Assembly: GCA_002337605.1 (NCBI GenBank)
Contig: DDGL01000002.1
Location: forward strand, 13,841 to 77,840
Source: Flavobacteriaceae bacterium UBA1903
Lineage (GTDB): Bacteria; Bacteroidota; Bacteroidia; Flavobacteriales; Flavobacteriaceae
Length of the DNA stretch: 64,000 nucleotides
Direction of reading: 5' to 3'
The notes under the pieces are model-generated. The model was not told where the DNA came from. It saw only the letters and a list, made by a program, of their open reading frames with translations, and did no database searches. Below, piece by piece: positions 1-7,212 of this stretch. Positions within the stretch are counted from its first letter, which is position 1; every line of letters begins with the position of its first letter. The position numbers and the translations under genes were made by a program.

Positions 1-99
1 TGTTGGCACTGCCGAAGCTGCCGCTAAAAACCCGTTGTGCTTCATTATTTGAACTACCTAATACAATTAAAATCATATCTTTAGAGAAACTAACGGCTT
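1..99. other. Left-edge non-coding sequence upstream of the first DUF6090 gene
   Basis: No reading frame is supported here. Bases 32-40 read CCGTTGTGC, a string I associate with the ends of dispersed intergenic repeats in flavobacteria (from memory). Bases 72-99 begin a 61-bp block that is identical to sequence in front of the second DUF6090 gene. The stretch may be the tail of an intergenic element like those at 856-990 and 2261-2412, but the window cuts it off. Confidence 0.4.
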
Positions 100-132
100 G
101 TGATAAAATTCTTCCGAAAAATTCGACAAAAA
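72..132 (+). repeat. 61-bp repeat, copy 1, spanning promoter, leader and start of a DUF6090 gene
   Basis: This block is identical base for base to 2473-2533. It holds a -7-like box TATCTTTA (76-83), a leader with the string ACTAAC, the GTG start at 100 and about the first ten codons. Identity stops sharply at both ends (71 versus 2472, 133 versus 2534). A looser version precedes the third paralogue: TATCTTTA at 5010-5017, then AAAGAAACTAAC. The conserved non-coding part suggests recent copying, gene conversion or a shared control region. Confidence 0.85.
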
Positions 133-822
133 ATGTTGACTGAAAATAAATTCAGTAAATATCTGATTTATGCAATAGGTGAAATAATTCTCGTGGTCAT
201 TGGGATTTTGATTGCATTGCAGATTAATAATTGGAATGAAGTTCAAAAGGGCAAAATGAAAGCTACCACTATTTTGAAAGAAATTCGTTCGGATATGTTT
301 AAAGATTTAGAGTTAATTGAAGAATTAAAACCTTATTGGGGAAGAGAGATTATGTATTTTAAAAAGGTTTTACCTTCATTTAATCCTCGAAAAGAAATAA
401 CTTCCTTTGAAGGCTTTGATACTATTAGCAAAATATCTTATTTGGAGTTATTTGGATATGATATGCCCTTTCGGTCAAACACAAGTGCCTACGAAGCAAT
501 GATTGCTGATAGCAATTCTGATCTTATAATAAATGACTCCTTATATTCAAATATTCAAAGGTTTTATACTTTTAATGCACCTACCAATGAAAATCTATTT
601 GAAATATTGAGGCAGGAATCATCTGATTTAAATTATAAATATGCTCATATAATAGCGTATAAGCCATATAAAAACATTAGTGATTTAACGGATGAGTATT
701 TAATTGCTGATCTTAATATCTATTTTCAATCAAAGAATTTTTATTATTGGAGAACTTTTGTCATAAACCAGGAAAGCCTTAAGGATATTATTTCTCAAAT
801 TGACAAAGAATTAGAGCTATAG
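100..822 (+). CDS. DUF6090 family single-pass membrane protein (copy 1)
   Basis: A 240-residue protein. Residues 1-20 are basic (FFRKIRQK, ENKFSKY). They are followed by one hydrophobic helix at about 22-42 ending in ALQINNW, and a long soluble C-terminal part predicted outside the cytoplasmic membrane. This N-terminal signature is typical of DUF6090, a family common in Flavobacteriaceae with no known function. The first 47 residues differ from copy 3 (5037-5765) at three positions and from copy 2 (2501-3238) at six; the C-terminal parts barely match. The GTG start is set by the conserved leader and the reading frame of the paralogues. It is the first gene of an accessory array. Confidence 0.85.
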   Translation: MIKFFRKIRQKMLTENKFSKYLIYAIGEIILVVIGILIALQINNWNEVQKGKMKATTILKEIRSDMFKDLELIEELKPYWGREIMYFKKVLPSFNPRKEITSFEGFDTISKISYLELFGYDMPFRSNTSAYEAMIADSNSDLIINDSLYSNIQRFYTFNAPTNENLFEILRQESSDLNYKYAHIIAYKPYKNISDLTDEYLIADLNIYFQSKNFYYWRTFVINQESLKDIISQIDKELEL

Positions 823-828
823 CTGAAT

Positions 829-854
829 AAAAAATAACAAAATCAAAATTAGGA
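829..854 (+). repeat. 26-bp repeat downstream of DUF6090 copy 1
   Basis: It begins six bases after the stop codon with a run of six A, then TAACAAAATCAAA, and ends TTAGGA. The same 26 bases with one mismatch lie at 5802-5827 after DUF6090 copy 3, and a weaker version lies at about 3249-3269 after copy 2. Together with the upstream block, it marks the outer borders of the DUF6090 unit. Confidence 0.75.
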
Positions 855-855
855 C

Positions 856-990
856 GCATATAATTTATGGTTTAAATCAGTTAGATGAATTGTGTTTCTT
901 ACTTTTTAATTGACTTAGTCACGGAGGAAATATCCCTCGAGCGGCTCACCGCGGCTTCTGATTCGCTCCCCAACGCTAGCCGCCAAAACC
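856..990. repeat. GC-rich intergenic element, unit 1
   Basis: The element starts with GCATATAATTTATGG followed by TTTAAATCAG (856-880). It ends with CGCTCCCC (964-971), a short spacer and TAGCCGCCAAAACC (977-990). The same ordered blocks occur at 2261-2412. The interior is much richer in G and C than the flanks (for example GAGCGGCTCACCGCGG). It lies between DUF6090 copy 1 and the histidine kinase gene. I see no reading frame in it. It resembles a cassette-boundary or palindromic intergenic repeat, but no integrase is present. Confidence 0.6.
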
Positions 991-1031
991 GTTACCCTCC
1001 ATTTAAAAATAATACATTCCCAAATAAATAG

Positions 1032-1039
1032 TATATTTA
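1032..1039 (+). promoter_or_regulatory. Candidate -7 box of the GAF histidine kinase gene
   Basis: TATATTTA matches seven of eight positions of TAnnTTTG and sits 18 bases before the ATG at 1058. The sequence after it (TTAACTAACAAAGCTTCG) shares CTAAC and GCTT with the DUF6090 leaders. Confidence 0.45.
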
Positions 1040-1057
1040 TTAACTAACAAAGCTTCG

Positions 1058-2245
1058 ATGGATACATCATTACCTCAATCATTACAAGATGATATTTATA
1101 ACATCACGAAGATTGATGCAGTTCCTTCTATCTTAAATATCATTTGTAAAACTACAGGAATGAGATTCTCAGCTGTTGCACGTGTTACAGATGACAAATG
1201 GATTACCTGTATGTCAAGGGACGATATAGAATTCGGCTTAAAAACTGGCGACGAACTTGTTTTAGAAACTACAATCTGCAATGAAATTAGGCAACACTCA
1301 AAACCAGTTGTGATTGAAGAAGTTAGGAAGAGCGTGGAATTTTGCAACCACCATACACCTGCACAATACGGTTTTCAAAGCTATATTTCTTTTCCCATTT
1401 TTAAAAAGAATGGTGAATTTTTTGGCACACTTTGCGCTATTGACCCAGAACCAGCAAAATTAGAAAATAGAGAAATCAAAGATTTGTTCGAACTTTACAC
1501 ACAATTAATTTCATTCCATCTCGAAGCCATTGAAGAATTAAATGAGTTGAACAAAAACCTCGCGGAAGAACAACATATAGCTGAACTAAGGGAAACCTTT
1601 ATTGCAGTATTAGGACACGACTTACGAAATCCCGTTGGCACTACCCGAATGTGTGCAGACATACTATTACAGATGGATTTGCCAGAGATTGCAAACCGCC
1701 AAGCTAGTACTATAAAATCCACGTCGTATAGGATGCAAGGTTTAATCGACAATCTTTTAGATTTTGCAAAAGGACACTTAGGGGATGGAATTAGACTAAA
1801 ACTCACACCAAATAAACAAGCATTAAAGAAACTGTTGCTTCAAGTTTCTAAAGAAATTAAAACTGTGGACAATGATCATAAGATTACCACCAATATTGAT
1901 CTAAAAGATAATTTTGAATGTGATATAAATAGAATTGGGCAATTGTACTCAAATTTATTAGGTAATGCAATTAAACATGGAGCCAGAAATAAACCTATCA
2001 GTACAGAAATAATTGCCAAAAATGGAACATTTAGTTTGGCTGTTTCAAATTCAGGCAAAAAAATTCCCGATGCAAAGATGGTCGATTTATTTAAACCCTT
2101 TTTTACGACTAATGCTACAAATAACAAATCGGGATTAGGTCTTGGCTTATATATATCATCTGAAATAGCAAAAGCTCACAATGGCAAAATGGAAGTTAAA
2201 TCTACTGAAGAAATTACGGAGTTTAAATTCACAATGCCAATATAA
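1058..2245 (+). CDS. Soluble GAF-domain sensor histidine kinase
   Basis: A 395-residue protein with no membrane helix. Residues about 15-155 form a GAF domain; the ...SYISFPIF...GTLCAID... pattern is typical of GAF domains that precede kinases. The HisKA H-box GHDLRNPV carries the phosphoacceptor His187. The ATPase domain follows, with N-box LLGNAIKHG near residues 300-308, a degenerate G1 (SNSGKKIP) and G2 GLGLGLYIS near 361. It should autophosphorylate and signal through a response regulator, but none is encoded nearby, so it is an orphan kinase. Its leader (TATATTTA at 1032-1039, then CTAAC and GCTT) resembles the DUF6090 leaders. The kinase call is firm; the signal is unknown. Confidence 0.9.
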   Translation: MDTSLPQSLQDDIYNITKIDAVPSILNIICKTTGMRFSAVARVTDDKWITCMSRDDIEFGLKTGDELVLETTICNEIRQHSKPVVIEEVRKSVEFCNHHTPAQYGFQSYISFPIFKKNGEFFGTLCAIDPEPAKLENREIKDLFELYTQLISFHLEAIEELNELNKNLAEEQHIAELRETFIAVLGHDLRNPVGTTRMCADILLQMDLPEIANRQASTIKSTSYRMQGLIDNLLDFAKGHLGDGIRLKLTPNKQALKKLLLQVSKEIKTVDNDHKITTNIDLKDNFECDINRIGQLYSNLLGNAIKHGARNKPISTEIIAKNGTFSLAVSNSGKKIPDAKMVDLFKPFFTTNATNNKSGLGLGLYISSEIAKAHNGKMEVKSTEEITEFKFTMPI

Positions 2246-2260
2246 ATAATGGGTAACAAT

Positions 2261-2412
2261 GCATATAATTTATGGCTTAAATCAGCCTAAAATCAAATCT
2301 CCCCAATTAATCGTAAATTGCCCTAACAGATAAATCCTTTAGCGTGGCGCCTTTGTGCTAGCTAATTCCCACGCTCACGCTTCCAGCGCTCCCCCAAAAT
2401 AGCTGCAAAACC
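2261..2412. repeat. GC-rich intergenic element, unit 2
   Basis: It has the same order of blocks as 856-990: GCATATAATTTATGG with CTTAAATCAG (2261-2285), then CGCTCCCCC (2387-2395) and TAGCTGCAAAACC (2400-2412). AACAATG precedes it (2255-2261), and TATACGAGATCATTG follows shortly after (about 2424-2438), so the whole is bounded by imperfect inverted CAATG...TATA sequences. It lies between the kinase gene and DUF6090 copy 2. No reading frame is seen. Confidence 0.6.
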
Positions 2413-2472
2413 TATATAAACCCTATACGAGATCATTGTCTTTCAATATTTTGGAGCTCCAATTGATTAAAT

Positions 2473-2533
2473 ATCATATCTTTAGAGAAACTAACGGCTT
2501 GTGATAAAATTCTTCCGAAAAATTCGACAAAAA
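2473..2533 (+). repeat. 61-bp repeat, copy 2, spanning promoter, leader and start of a DUF6090 gene
   Basis: Identical to 72-132. It contains TATCTTTA at 2477-2484, the GTG start at 2501 and the first codons of DUF6090 copy 2. The spacing between box and start is the same as in copy 1. Confidence 0.85.
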
Positions 2534-3238
2534 TTATTAACTGAAAACAAGTTCAGTAAATATCTTCTTTATGCAATTGGAGAAATTGTACTTGTAGTTA
2601 TTGGAATTTTGATTGCGCTATCAATAAACAATTGGAGTCAAGAACAGCAACAAAAAAAAGTGTTGAATAATATCTATGTAACTATAAAAGCAGATCTACA
2701 ACAAGACATAGTAAATATTGATAAAATTGTCAATTCTTCACAATCTATCGAAAAAGATTATTTGGCAATTATTAATAGAACAAGAAAAAAAGAAGACTTT
2801 ACAAACTGTATAAATTGTAGATATGTAAATTTCGGATTCCCAAATATTAAATTAAGAAAAAACGGCAGTGAACTTTTACAAAACTACAACCAACAAAACA
2901 ACACATCTGGTGATTCTTTATCAATTAATCTTAATAATTTGTATTTAGATTTGTCGAATAATATTTCTGTTGATTTAGAGGAATTAGCTACAAACTCAAA
3001 TTCTTTTTTAGAAATTGTAAAATCCACACAACCTTGGTTTGCCGACCTTGACTTTAGAGGCAATGGTGCCTATAGTGATGCTTTCATAGAATATGCCTTA
3101 ACCGATTTTGGTTACAGAAATACAGCTAAAGTTATCTATGAAATGTATTTCAATAATTATATCCTACACTTAAAAGACTACAGAACCAAAAGTTTAGAAA
3201 TCATTACTTTAATTGATGAAAAATTAATGGATGTATAA
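2501..3238 (+). CDS. DUF6090 family single-pass membrane protein (copy 2)
   Basis: A 245-residue protein with the DUF6090 N-terminus: a basic segment (FFRKIRQK), one transmembrane helix at about 22-42 and SINNW where the other two have QINNW. The C-terminal domain is mostly unrelated in sequence to copies 1 and 3. It carries a CINCRY segment around residue 107, whose two cysteines could pair in the periplasm. Function is unknown for the whole family. The GTG start is fixed by the leader identical to copy 1. It is followed 74 bases later by the propeller lipoprotein gene, with no clear promoter between. Confidence 0.85.
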   Translation: MIKFFRKIRQKLLTENKFSKYLLYAIGEIVLVVIGILIALSINNWSQEQQQKKVLNNIYVTIKADLQQDIVNIDKIVNSSQSIEKDYLAIINRTRKKEDFTNCINCRYVNFGFPNIKLRKNGSELLQNYNQQNNTSGDSLSINLNNLYLDLSNNISVDLEELATNSNSFLEIVKSTQPWFADLDFRGNGAYSDAFIEYALTDFGYRNTAKVIYEMYFNNYILHLKDYRTKSLEIITLIDEKLMDV

Positions 3239-3312
3239 ACCATTTAACAAATAACAAAAATCCAACTACTCATTGCCGAAACCATTATGCACTCTATAAA
3301 TCCAAACCCGAA

Positions 3313-4362
3313 ATGAAATTTATCGCACTAATAGTATTGACAGTTCTATCGGTTTCCTGCAATTCCCAGGAGAAGAAAACAGAATCTGTTGAAACTGAGA
3401 ATTCAACGCAGCTAAAAAATGCTACACAAATAGGGCACTATGTTGTTGAAACATTTCAAGACGCTAAGGGAAATCTGTGGTTTGGGACGTTAGAAAAAGG
3501 AGTTGCAAAATTTGATGGAAACAATCTAAAATATTTGACTATAAAAGACGGATTACCAAGTAATCGAATAACGAGCATTATTGAAGATGATTTAGGAAAT
3601 TTATGGTTTGGAACAGGTGCTGGAATATCGAAATTTGATGGAAAGACATTTTTCAATTATTCGGAAAAAGACGGACTTTGTAGTGATATGATAAGCGATC
3701 TGTTTATTGACAGCAAGGGAATATTCTGGATTGGAACCTGGGGCGGAGTTTGCATTTTTGACGGAACTCAATTTGAAAACTTCTCCATTCCCAATCCAAA
3801 AATAGAAACCAAAATAAACCAGGACACAAAAGACTGGATAACTACCATTTCAGAAGATTCAAAAGGGAATATGTGGTTTGGGAGAGACGGGTACGGTGCT
3901 AGCAAATTTGACGGAAATTCGTTTGTTCATGTTACTACAAAAGAAGGTTTAAACTCAAACAATGTTCAATCCATAGTGGAAGACAAAGAAGGAAACATAT
4001 GGATTGGAACGAGAGTGGCGGAAAAAGATAACGCGGACACCGACAAACGAATTGGAAAAGGTGGTTTAAACAAGTATGATGGTGAAAAATTCACTTATTT
4101 TCCTGAAATCAAAGGACTAAGCGAACGTGATGTTTATACAATTTACAAAGACAATTTAAACGATTTATGGATTAGCACAACAAGTAATGGGATTTACAAT
4201 TATAGAGGCAATGAATTTATAAAGTATAATGTTCCAACTTCAACCATGAGTTTTTTAAAAGACACTAAAGGGGTTCTTTGGCTAGGCTGTGCAGGTGGAT
4301 TGTACAAAATTGATAAAAATGGAGAAGTGAAAAACGTAACTACAAAGGGACCTTGGAGATAA
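3313..4362 (+). CDS. Two-component-regulator-type propeller lipoprotein, stand-alone
   Basis: A 349-residue protein starting with a lipoprotein signal ending in LSVSC (Cys16), so it is probably anchored in the outer or cytoplasmic membrane. Seven repeats of the type GNLWFGT...GVAKFDG, about 40-45 residues each, fill residues 45-345. This is the Reg_prop repeat that forms the beta-propeller sensor part of hybrid two-component systems in Bacteroidota. Here the protein stops after the last blade, with no Y_Y_Y domain, membrane helix or kinase. It may bind a ligand or act as a sensor partner; the GAF kinase gene upstream is soluble and not an obvious partner. Confidence 0.8.
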   Translation: MKFIALIVLTVLSVSCNSQEKKTESVETENSTQLKNATQIGHYVVETFQDAKGNLWFGTLEKGVAKFDGNNLKYLTIKDGLPSNRITSIIEDDLGNLWFGTGAGISKFDGKTFFNYSEKDGLCSDMISDLFIDSKGIFWIGTWGGVCIFDGTQFENFSIPNPKIETKINQDTKDWITTISEDSKGNMWFGRDGYGASKFDGNSFVHVTTKEGLNSNNVQSIVEDKEGNIWIGTRVAEKDNADTDKRIGKGGLNKYDGEKFTYFPEIKGLSERDVYTIYKDNLNDLWISTTSNGIYNYRGNEFIKYNVPTSTMSFLKDTKGVLWLGCAGGLYKIDKNGEVKNVTTKGPWR

Positions 4363-4446
4363 AAGAGACTATAGAAAAGATAGTTCATGTTTTAAAAATC
4401 AAACGTAAATCAAATATAGGCCCGTAGGTCATAAACTAAATTAAGT

Positions 4447-4935
4447 ATGGAATATTCCGATTTACTGAATACGCTCGCCCAAATAGCCCTAGGAACTCTT
4501 GGCTTTACAGGGGTTGTTGTTGCATTAAAAAACAATGCAGATGATTTGGATAATCATGAAAAAATACGCTTTCAAGCGTTAGTCACTACCACGTTAACAG
4601 CCTTAGTTGGATCTTTATTACCACAGGTAATTAGTATAGCTACTGAGGACACTTCTCAAATCTGGAGATTAGCAAACTTAGGTGTTGGACTAATGCATCT
4701 GGCAAACTTTGGCTCAATTATTTACACAGCTGTAAAGTATAAAGTAAAACCTGAAACTAGAGGAATCAAAGAGATATTGGATACAATTATTGGTCCAGCT
4801 CTAATACTATGTCATTTTATAGCTGCCTTAGGTTACATTCCTTGGTTAAAACTATTGCTTGTTATTGGAATTTTACAACAATTGTATATTGGAATTAGCA
4901 ACTTTCTGGTTTTTATTAGTTGGAAAAAAAGTTAA
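4447..4935 (+). CDS. Small four-helix membrane protein of unknown function
   Basis: A 162-residue protein. Hydrophobic segments lie at about residues 8-27 (QIALGTLGFTGVVVALK), 46-66, 75-95 and 115-155; the last is probably two helices. I do not recognise a family. A charged loop (NNADDLDNHEKIR) follows the first helix. The gene stands alone 84 bases after the propeller lipoprotein gene and 101 bases before DUF6090 copy 3. The ATG start gives the only sensible N-terminus. It belongs to the accessory array by position and base composition. Confidence 0.65.
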   Translation: MEYSDLLNTLAQIALGTLGFTGVVVALKNNADDLDNHEKIRFQALVTTTLTALVGSLLPQVISIATEDTSQIWRLANLGVGLMHLANFGSIIYTAVKYKVKPETRGIKEILDTIIGPALILCHFIAALGYIPWLKLLLVIGILQQLYIGISNFLVFISWKKS

Positions 4936-5009
4936 TATAAACCCTTAACTGATAGCTATATGAGACTGGGGTGTTTTGGTATCTGAAATTTTCATTTCTT
5001 TTAATATGC

Positions 5010-5017
5010 TATCTTTA
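5010..5017 (+). promoter_or_regulatory. Candidate -7 box of DUF6090 copy 3
   Basis: TATCTTTA, followed by AAAGAAACTAAC, parallels the leader of copies 1 and 2 with a few changes. The gap to the ATG at 5037 is three bases longer than in the other two copies. Confidence 0.5.
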
Positions 5018-5036
5018 AAGAAACTAACTATAACCA

Positions 5037-5765
5037 ATGATAAAATTCTTCCGGAAAATCAGACAGAAATTAATTACTGAAAATAAGTTCAGTAAATACC
5101 TTCTTTATGCTATTGGTGAAATTATTCTTGTGGTTATTGGGATTTTGATTGCACTTCAGATAAATAACTGGAATGAAAAAGAGAAAAACAGAAATGAAGA
5201 ATTAAAAATTTTGCAGGAGATGCACAATAATCTCGTGAGCGACCTAGAAGATTGTATCTGGAATGTAGAAAAACAAAATAAGCTTAAAATTTCAAATCTA
5301 AAGGTGCTAAGGCATTTAGAAAATCAATCACCATTAGACGATAGTCTTAAAATACACTATGGCAACTTGGTATATTCAACTACCCAAAGAAGAAATATGG
5401 CCGCCTATGACCATCTTAAATCAAGAGGAATTGACCTAATAAGTAATGACAGCTTAAGAACACATATCACAAAAGTTTACTCAGAGCGTTATTACTACAT
5501 TGAAAAAATGGAATTGGAACTCGACAATTCATATCAATTGAACACAGTAATTCCAGAATTAAATAAAAAAGTGAAGCTAGAAGCAGAAACAATACTCGGA
5601 GAGCCTTTAAACTTGAAAGAATTAACCCAAGATGATGGCTTTAAAGGTATATTGAGAATGAATATCAAAATTCGGGAAACTATGAGACAGCGCTATGGTA
5701 ATCTAAAAATAGATTTAGAGAATTTAATTGAACATATTAGTTTTGAACTGAATTTAAATACTTGA
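5037..5765 (+). CDS. DUF6090 family single-pass membrane protein (copy 3)
   Basis: A 242-residue protein with the same basic N-terminus and single transmembrane helix as copies 1 and 2. Its first 47 residues differ from copy 1 at three positions. The C-terminal domain is rich in charged and helical segments (for example KEKNRNEELKILQEMHNN at about 49-66) and is predicted to be outside the membrane. This copy uses ATG where the other two use GTG. A 26-bp repeat shared with copy 1 lies 36 bases after the stop. The function of the family is unknown. Confidence 0.85.
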   Translation: MIKFFRKIRQKLITENKFSKYLLYAIGEIILVVIGILIALQINNWNEKEKNRNEELKILQEMHNNLVSDLEDCIWNVEKQNKLKISNLKVLRHLENQSPLDDSLKIHYGNLVYSTTQRRNMAAYDHLKSRGIDLISNDSLRTHITKVYSERYYYIEKMELELDNSYQLNTVIPELNKKVKLEAETILGEPLNLKELTQDDGFKGILRMNIKIRETMRQRYGNLKIDLENLIEHISFELNLNT

Positions 5766-5801
5766 ATTCATTTAGATTTATTTACAATCTAAAATGATTA
5801 G

Positions 5802-5827
5802 AAAAAATAACAAAATCAAACTTAGGA
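5802..5827 (+). repeat. 26-bp repeat downstream of DUF6090 copy 3
   Basis: Differs from 829-854 by one base (C for A at position 20). Both lie shortly after the stop of a DUF6090 gene, although the two coding C-termini are unrelated. Confidence 0.75.
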
Positions 5828-6062
5828 AGAACTGAGATAAAAAACAATCCCATTCTTCAGTAAAGGTTTGATGTTATTTTCTAAAGCAAAAACAAATTTA
5901 AATGAGTTTTTGACTTTTTTTATGGGTATGTATTCAGGTTTAAGTTTTAAAACTCTCAAATTCTCAGTCCTAAGACCTGCCTGATTTTACGATTACAAAT
6001 GCCTACCTTAGCAAGGTATTATCAGCAGGAATAAGAACAAACTTTTTACAATAAAAAATAAA
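5828..6062. other. Intergenic stretch at the right border of the accessory array
   Basis: About 235 bases of AT-rich sequence with no supported reading frame. A -7-like TACCTTAG lies at 6004-6011 and could serve the START-domain gene that begins at 6063. None of the GC-rich element blocks seen further left recur here, so the array appears to end before this stretch. Confidence 0.35.
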
Positions 6063-6536
6063 ATGCGCTACACACTAATTGTCTTCACTATCCTATCAGT
6101 TTTAATAACTGGTTTTAAACCTGCACGTACTATAGAAGAATCTAAAATTGTATCTGTAAGTATTGAGATCGATGCCAGTCCGTCGAAAATCTGGCATGTT
6201 ATGACCCATAAAGATTTTGCGAAAGAATTAGGCAATGAATTTGATACGAATGCCTTTGTTGAATCGGATTGGAAGCTCGGGTCTGAAGTTCACTTTAAAT
6301 ATGAACCTGATAAGATTGTAAGTACAGGAACTATCGGAAAATTGATTGAAAACGAACTTATACAGGTTGATTATGATTTCCCTGGTTTTGACTATGTAGA
6401 AAAGTACACTATTGAAAAGAATACATCTAACGCAAAACTTTCGGTGTATGCCGGCCCCTACACCTCCGATTTTGAAGCACAAAAAATTGTTTGGAAAAAC
6501 TGGTTGTCCAAAGTAAAAGAATTGAGCGAGCAATAA
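6063..6536 (+). CDS. Secreted SRPBCC/START-like protein
   Basis: A 157-residue protein. Residues 1-20 look like a signal peptide. From about residue 30 it follows the AHSA1/START pattern: VSVSIEIDASPSKIWHVMTHK at the first strand and helix, and an acidic core with DYDFPGFDYVEKYTIE. It ends in a long C-terminal helix with a conserved-looking Trp pair (WKNWLSKVKEL). Such domains bind hydrophobic ligands in a deep pocket; the ligand here is unknown. An exported START domain is less common than the cytosolic form. The dioxygenase-like gene begins 20 bases downstream and is likely cotranscribed. Confidence 0.75.
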   Translation: MRYTLIVFTILSVLITGFKPARTIEESKIVSVSIEIDASPSKIWHVMTHKDFAKELGNEFDTNAFVESDWKLGSEVHFKYEPDKIVSTGTIGKLIENELIQVDYDFPGFDYVEKYTIEKNTSNAKLSVYAGPYTSDFEAQKIVWKNWLSKVKELSEQ

Positions 6537-6556
6537 CAGCCAAAACTATTGAGCCT

Positions 6557-7150
6557 ATGAAAAGTATCTGGATTTCTTTAGTATTGATTGCTGTGTGTAC
6601 ACAATGTGCCATTGACAGAACAGTGATGCCTCTTAATAAGGTCGAGCTTGAAACATTAGCACTATTCAAAAAGCTTGAACCGAAACATCAGGTTACAGTG
6701 AGCACTAAAAATGAACCCGGGCAGAAATTATGGTTGTGCCTCACGTTTATATCGAAAGAAAATAAAGAACCTTTAAACAATCAAAAAGTAAGTTTATACC
6801 ACACTTCTACCGCAGGTGAATATGAACCTTCAGACCCAAATAATGAAGCAACCGCTCGTTTAAATGGCTCGGTGTATACAGATAAAAACGGACAGGCATT
6901 TGTTCAAACCATTTTGCCAGGTGACTACGGAAGTTCAGCAGACAACAGACATATTCACACGACCGTAGTGGGCGCACGTCCGAAGGCATACGACATACAT
7001 TTCGAACAATTTACGGGGCAAATGGGCACTAACTTTATTTCAGGAAGTGACCAGCATTTCCTTGCAAATTTAAAACAAGCTAACGATAGCACGCTGGTTA
7101 CATTTTTAACAATTGAAGTGAAAAAACCCAGCTCAACAATAAAAAATTAA
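6557..7150 (+). CDS. Exported intradiol-dioxygenase-like protein
   Basis: 197 residues from the ATG at 6557. A longer frame from 6491 would run into the preceding gene and hide the signal sequence MKSIWISLVLIAV. The body matches the intradiol ring-cleavage dioxygenase fold: VSLYHTSTAGEYE, then RLNGSVYTDKNGQ, TILPGDY and HIHTTV. By comparison with protocatechuate dioxygenases, the Tyr of GEY, the Tyr of PGDY and the two His of HIH would be the four iron ligands; all are present. The loop between the second Tyr and HIH is shorter than in catabolic enzymes. The protein has Cys at 14 and 17 but a poor lipobox. Substrate is unknown. Export argues against ordinary catechol catabolism. Confidence 0.75.
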   Translation: MKSIWISLVLIAVCTQCAIDRTVMPLNKVELETLALFKKLEPKHQVTVSTKNEPGQKLWLCLTFISKENKEPLNNQKVSLYHTSTAGEYEPSDPNNEATARLNGSVYTDKNGQAFVQTILPGDYGSSADNRHIHTTVVGARPKAYDIHFEQFTGQMGTNFISGSDQHFLANLKQANDSTLVTFLTIEVKKPSSTIKN

Positions 7151-7197
7151 GTCAGCAAACCCCTTAGGTCCCACAAAATTTTCCACTCAATAATCTG

Positions 7198-7205
7198 TAT
7201 CTTTG
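7198..7205 (+). promoter_or_regulatory. -7 box of uvrB
   Basis: TATCTTTG is a perfect TAnnTTTG. It ends seven bases before the ATG at 7213, so the predicted transcript has a leader of only a few bases. Confidence 0.65.
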
Positions 7206-7212
7206 CGCAGCT

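Noticed and set aside
856..2412. Integron attC sites
   Set aside because: The elements do not show clear RYYYAAC and GTTRRRY core pairs, and no integrase gene is in the window; kept only as an unclassified repeat.
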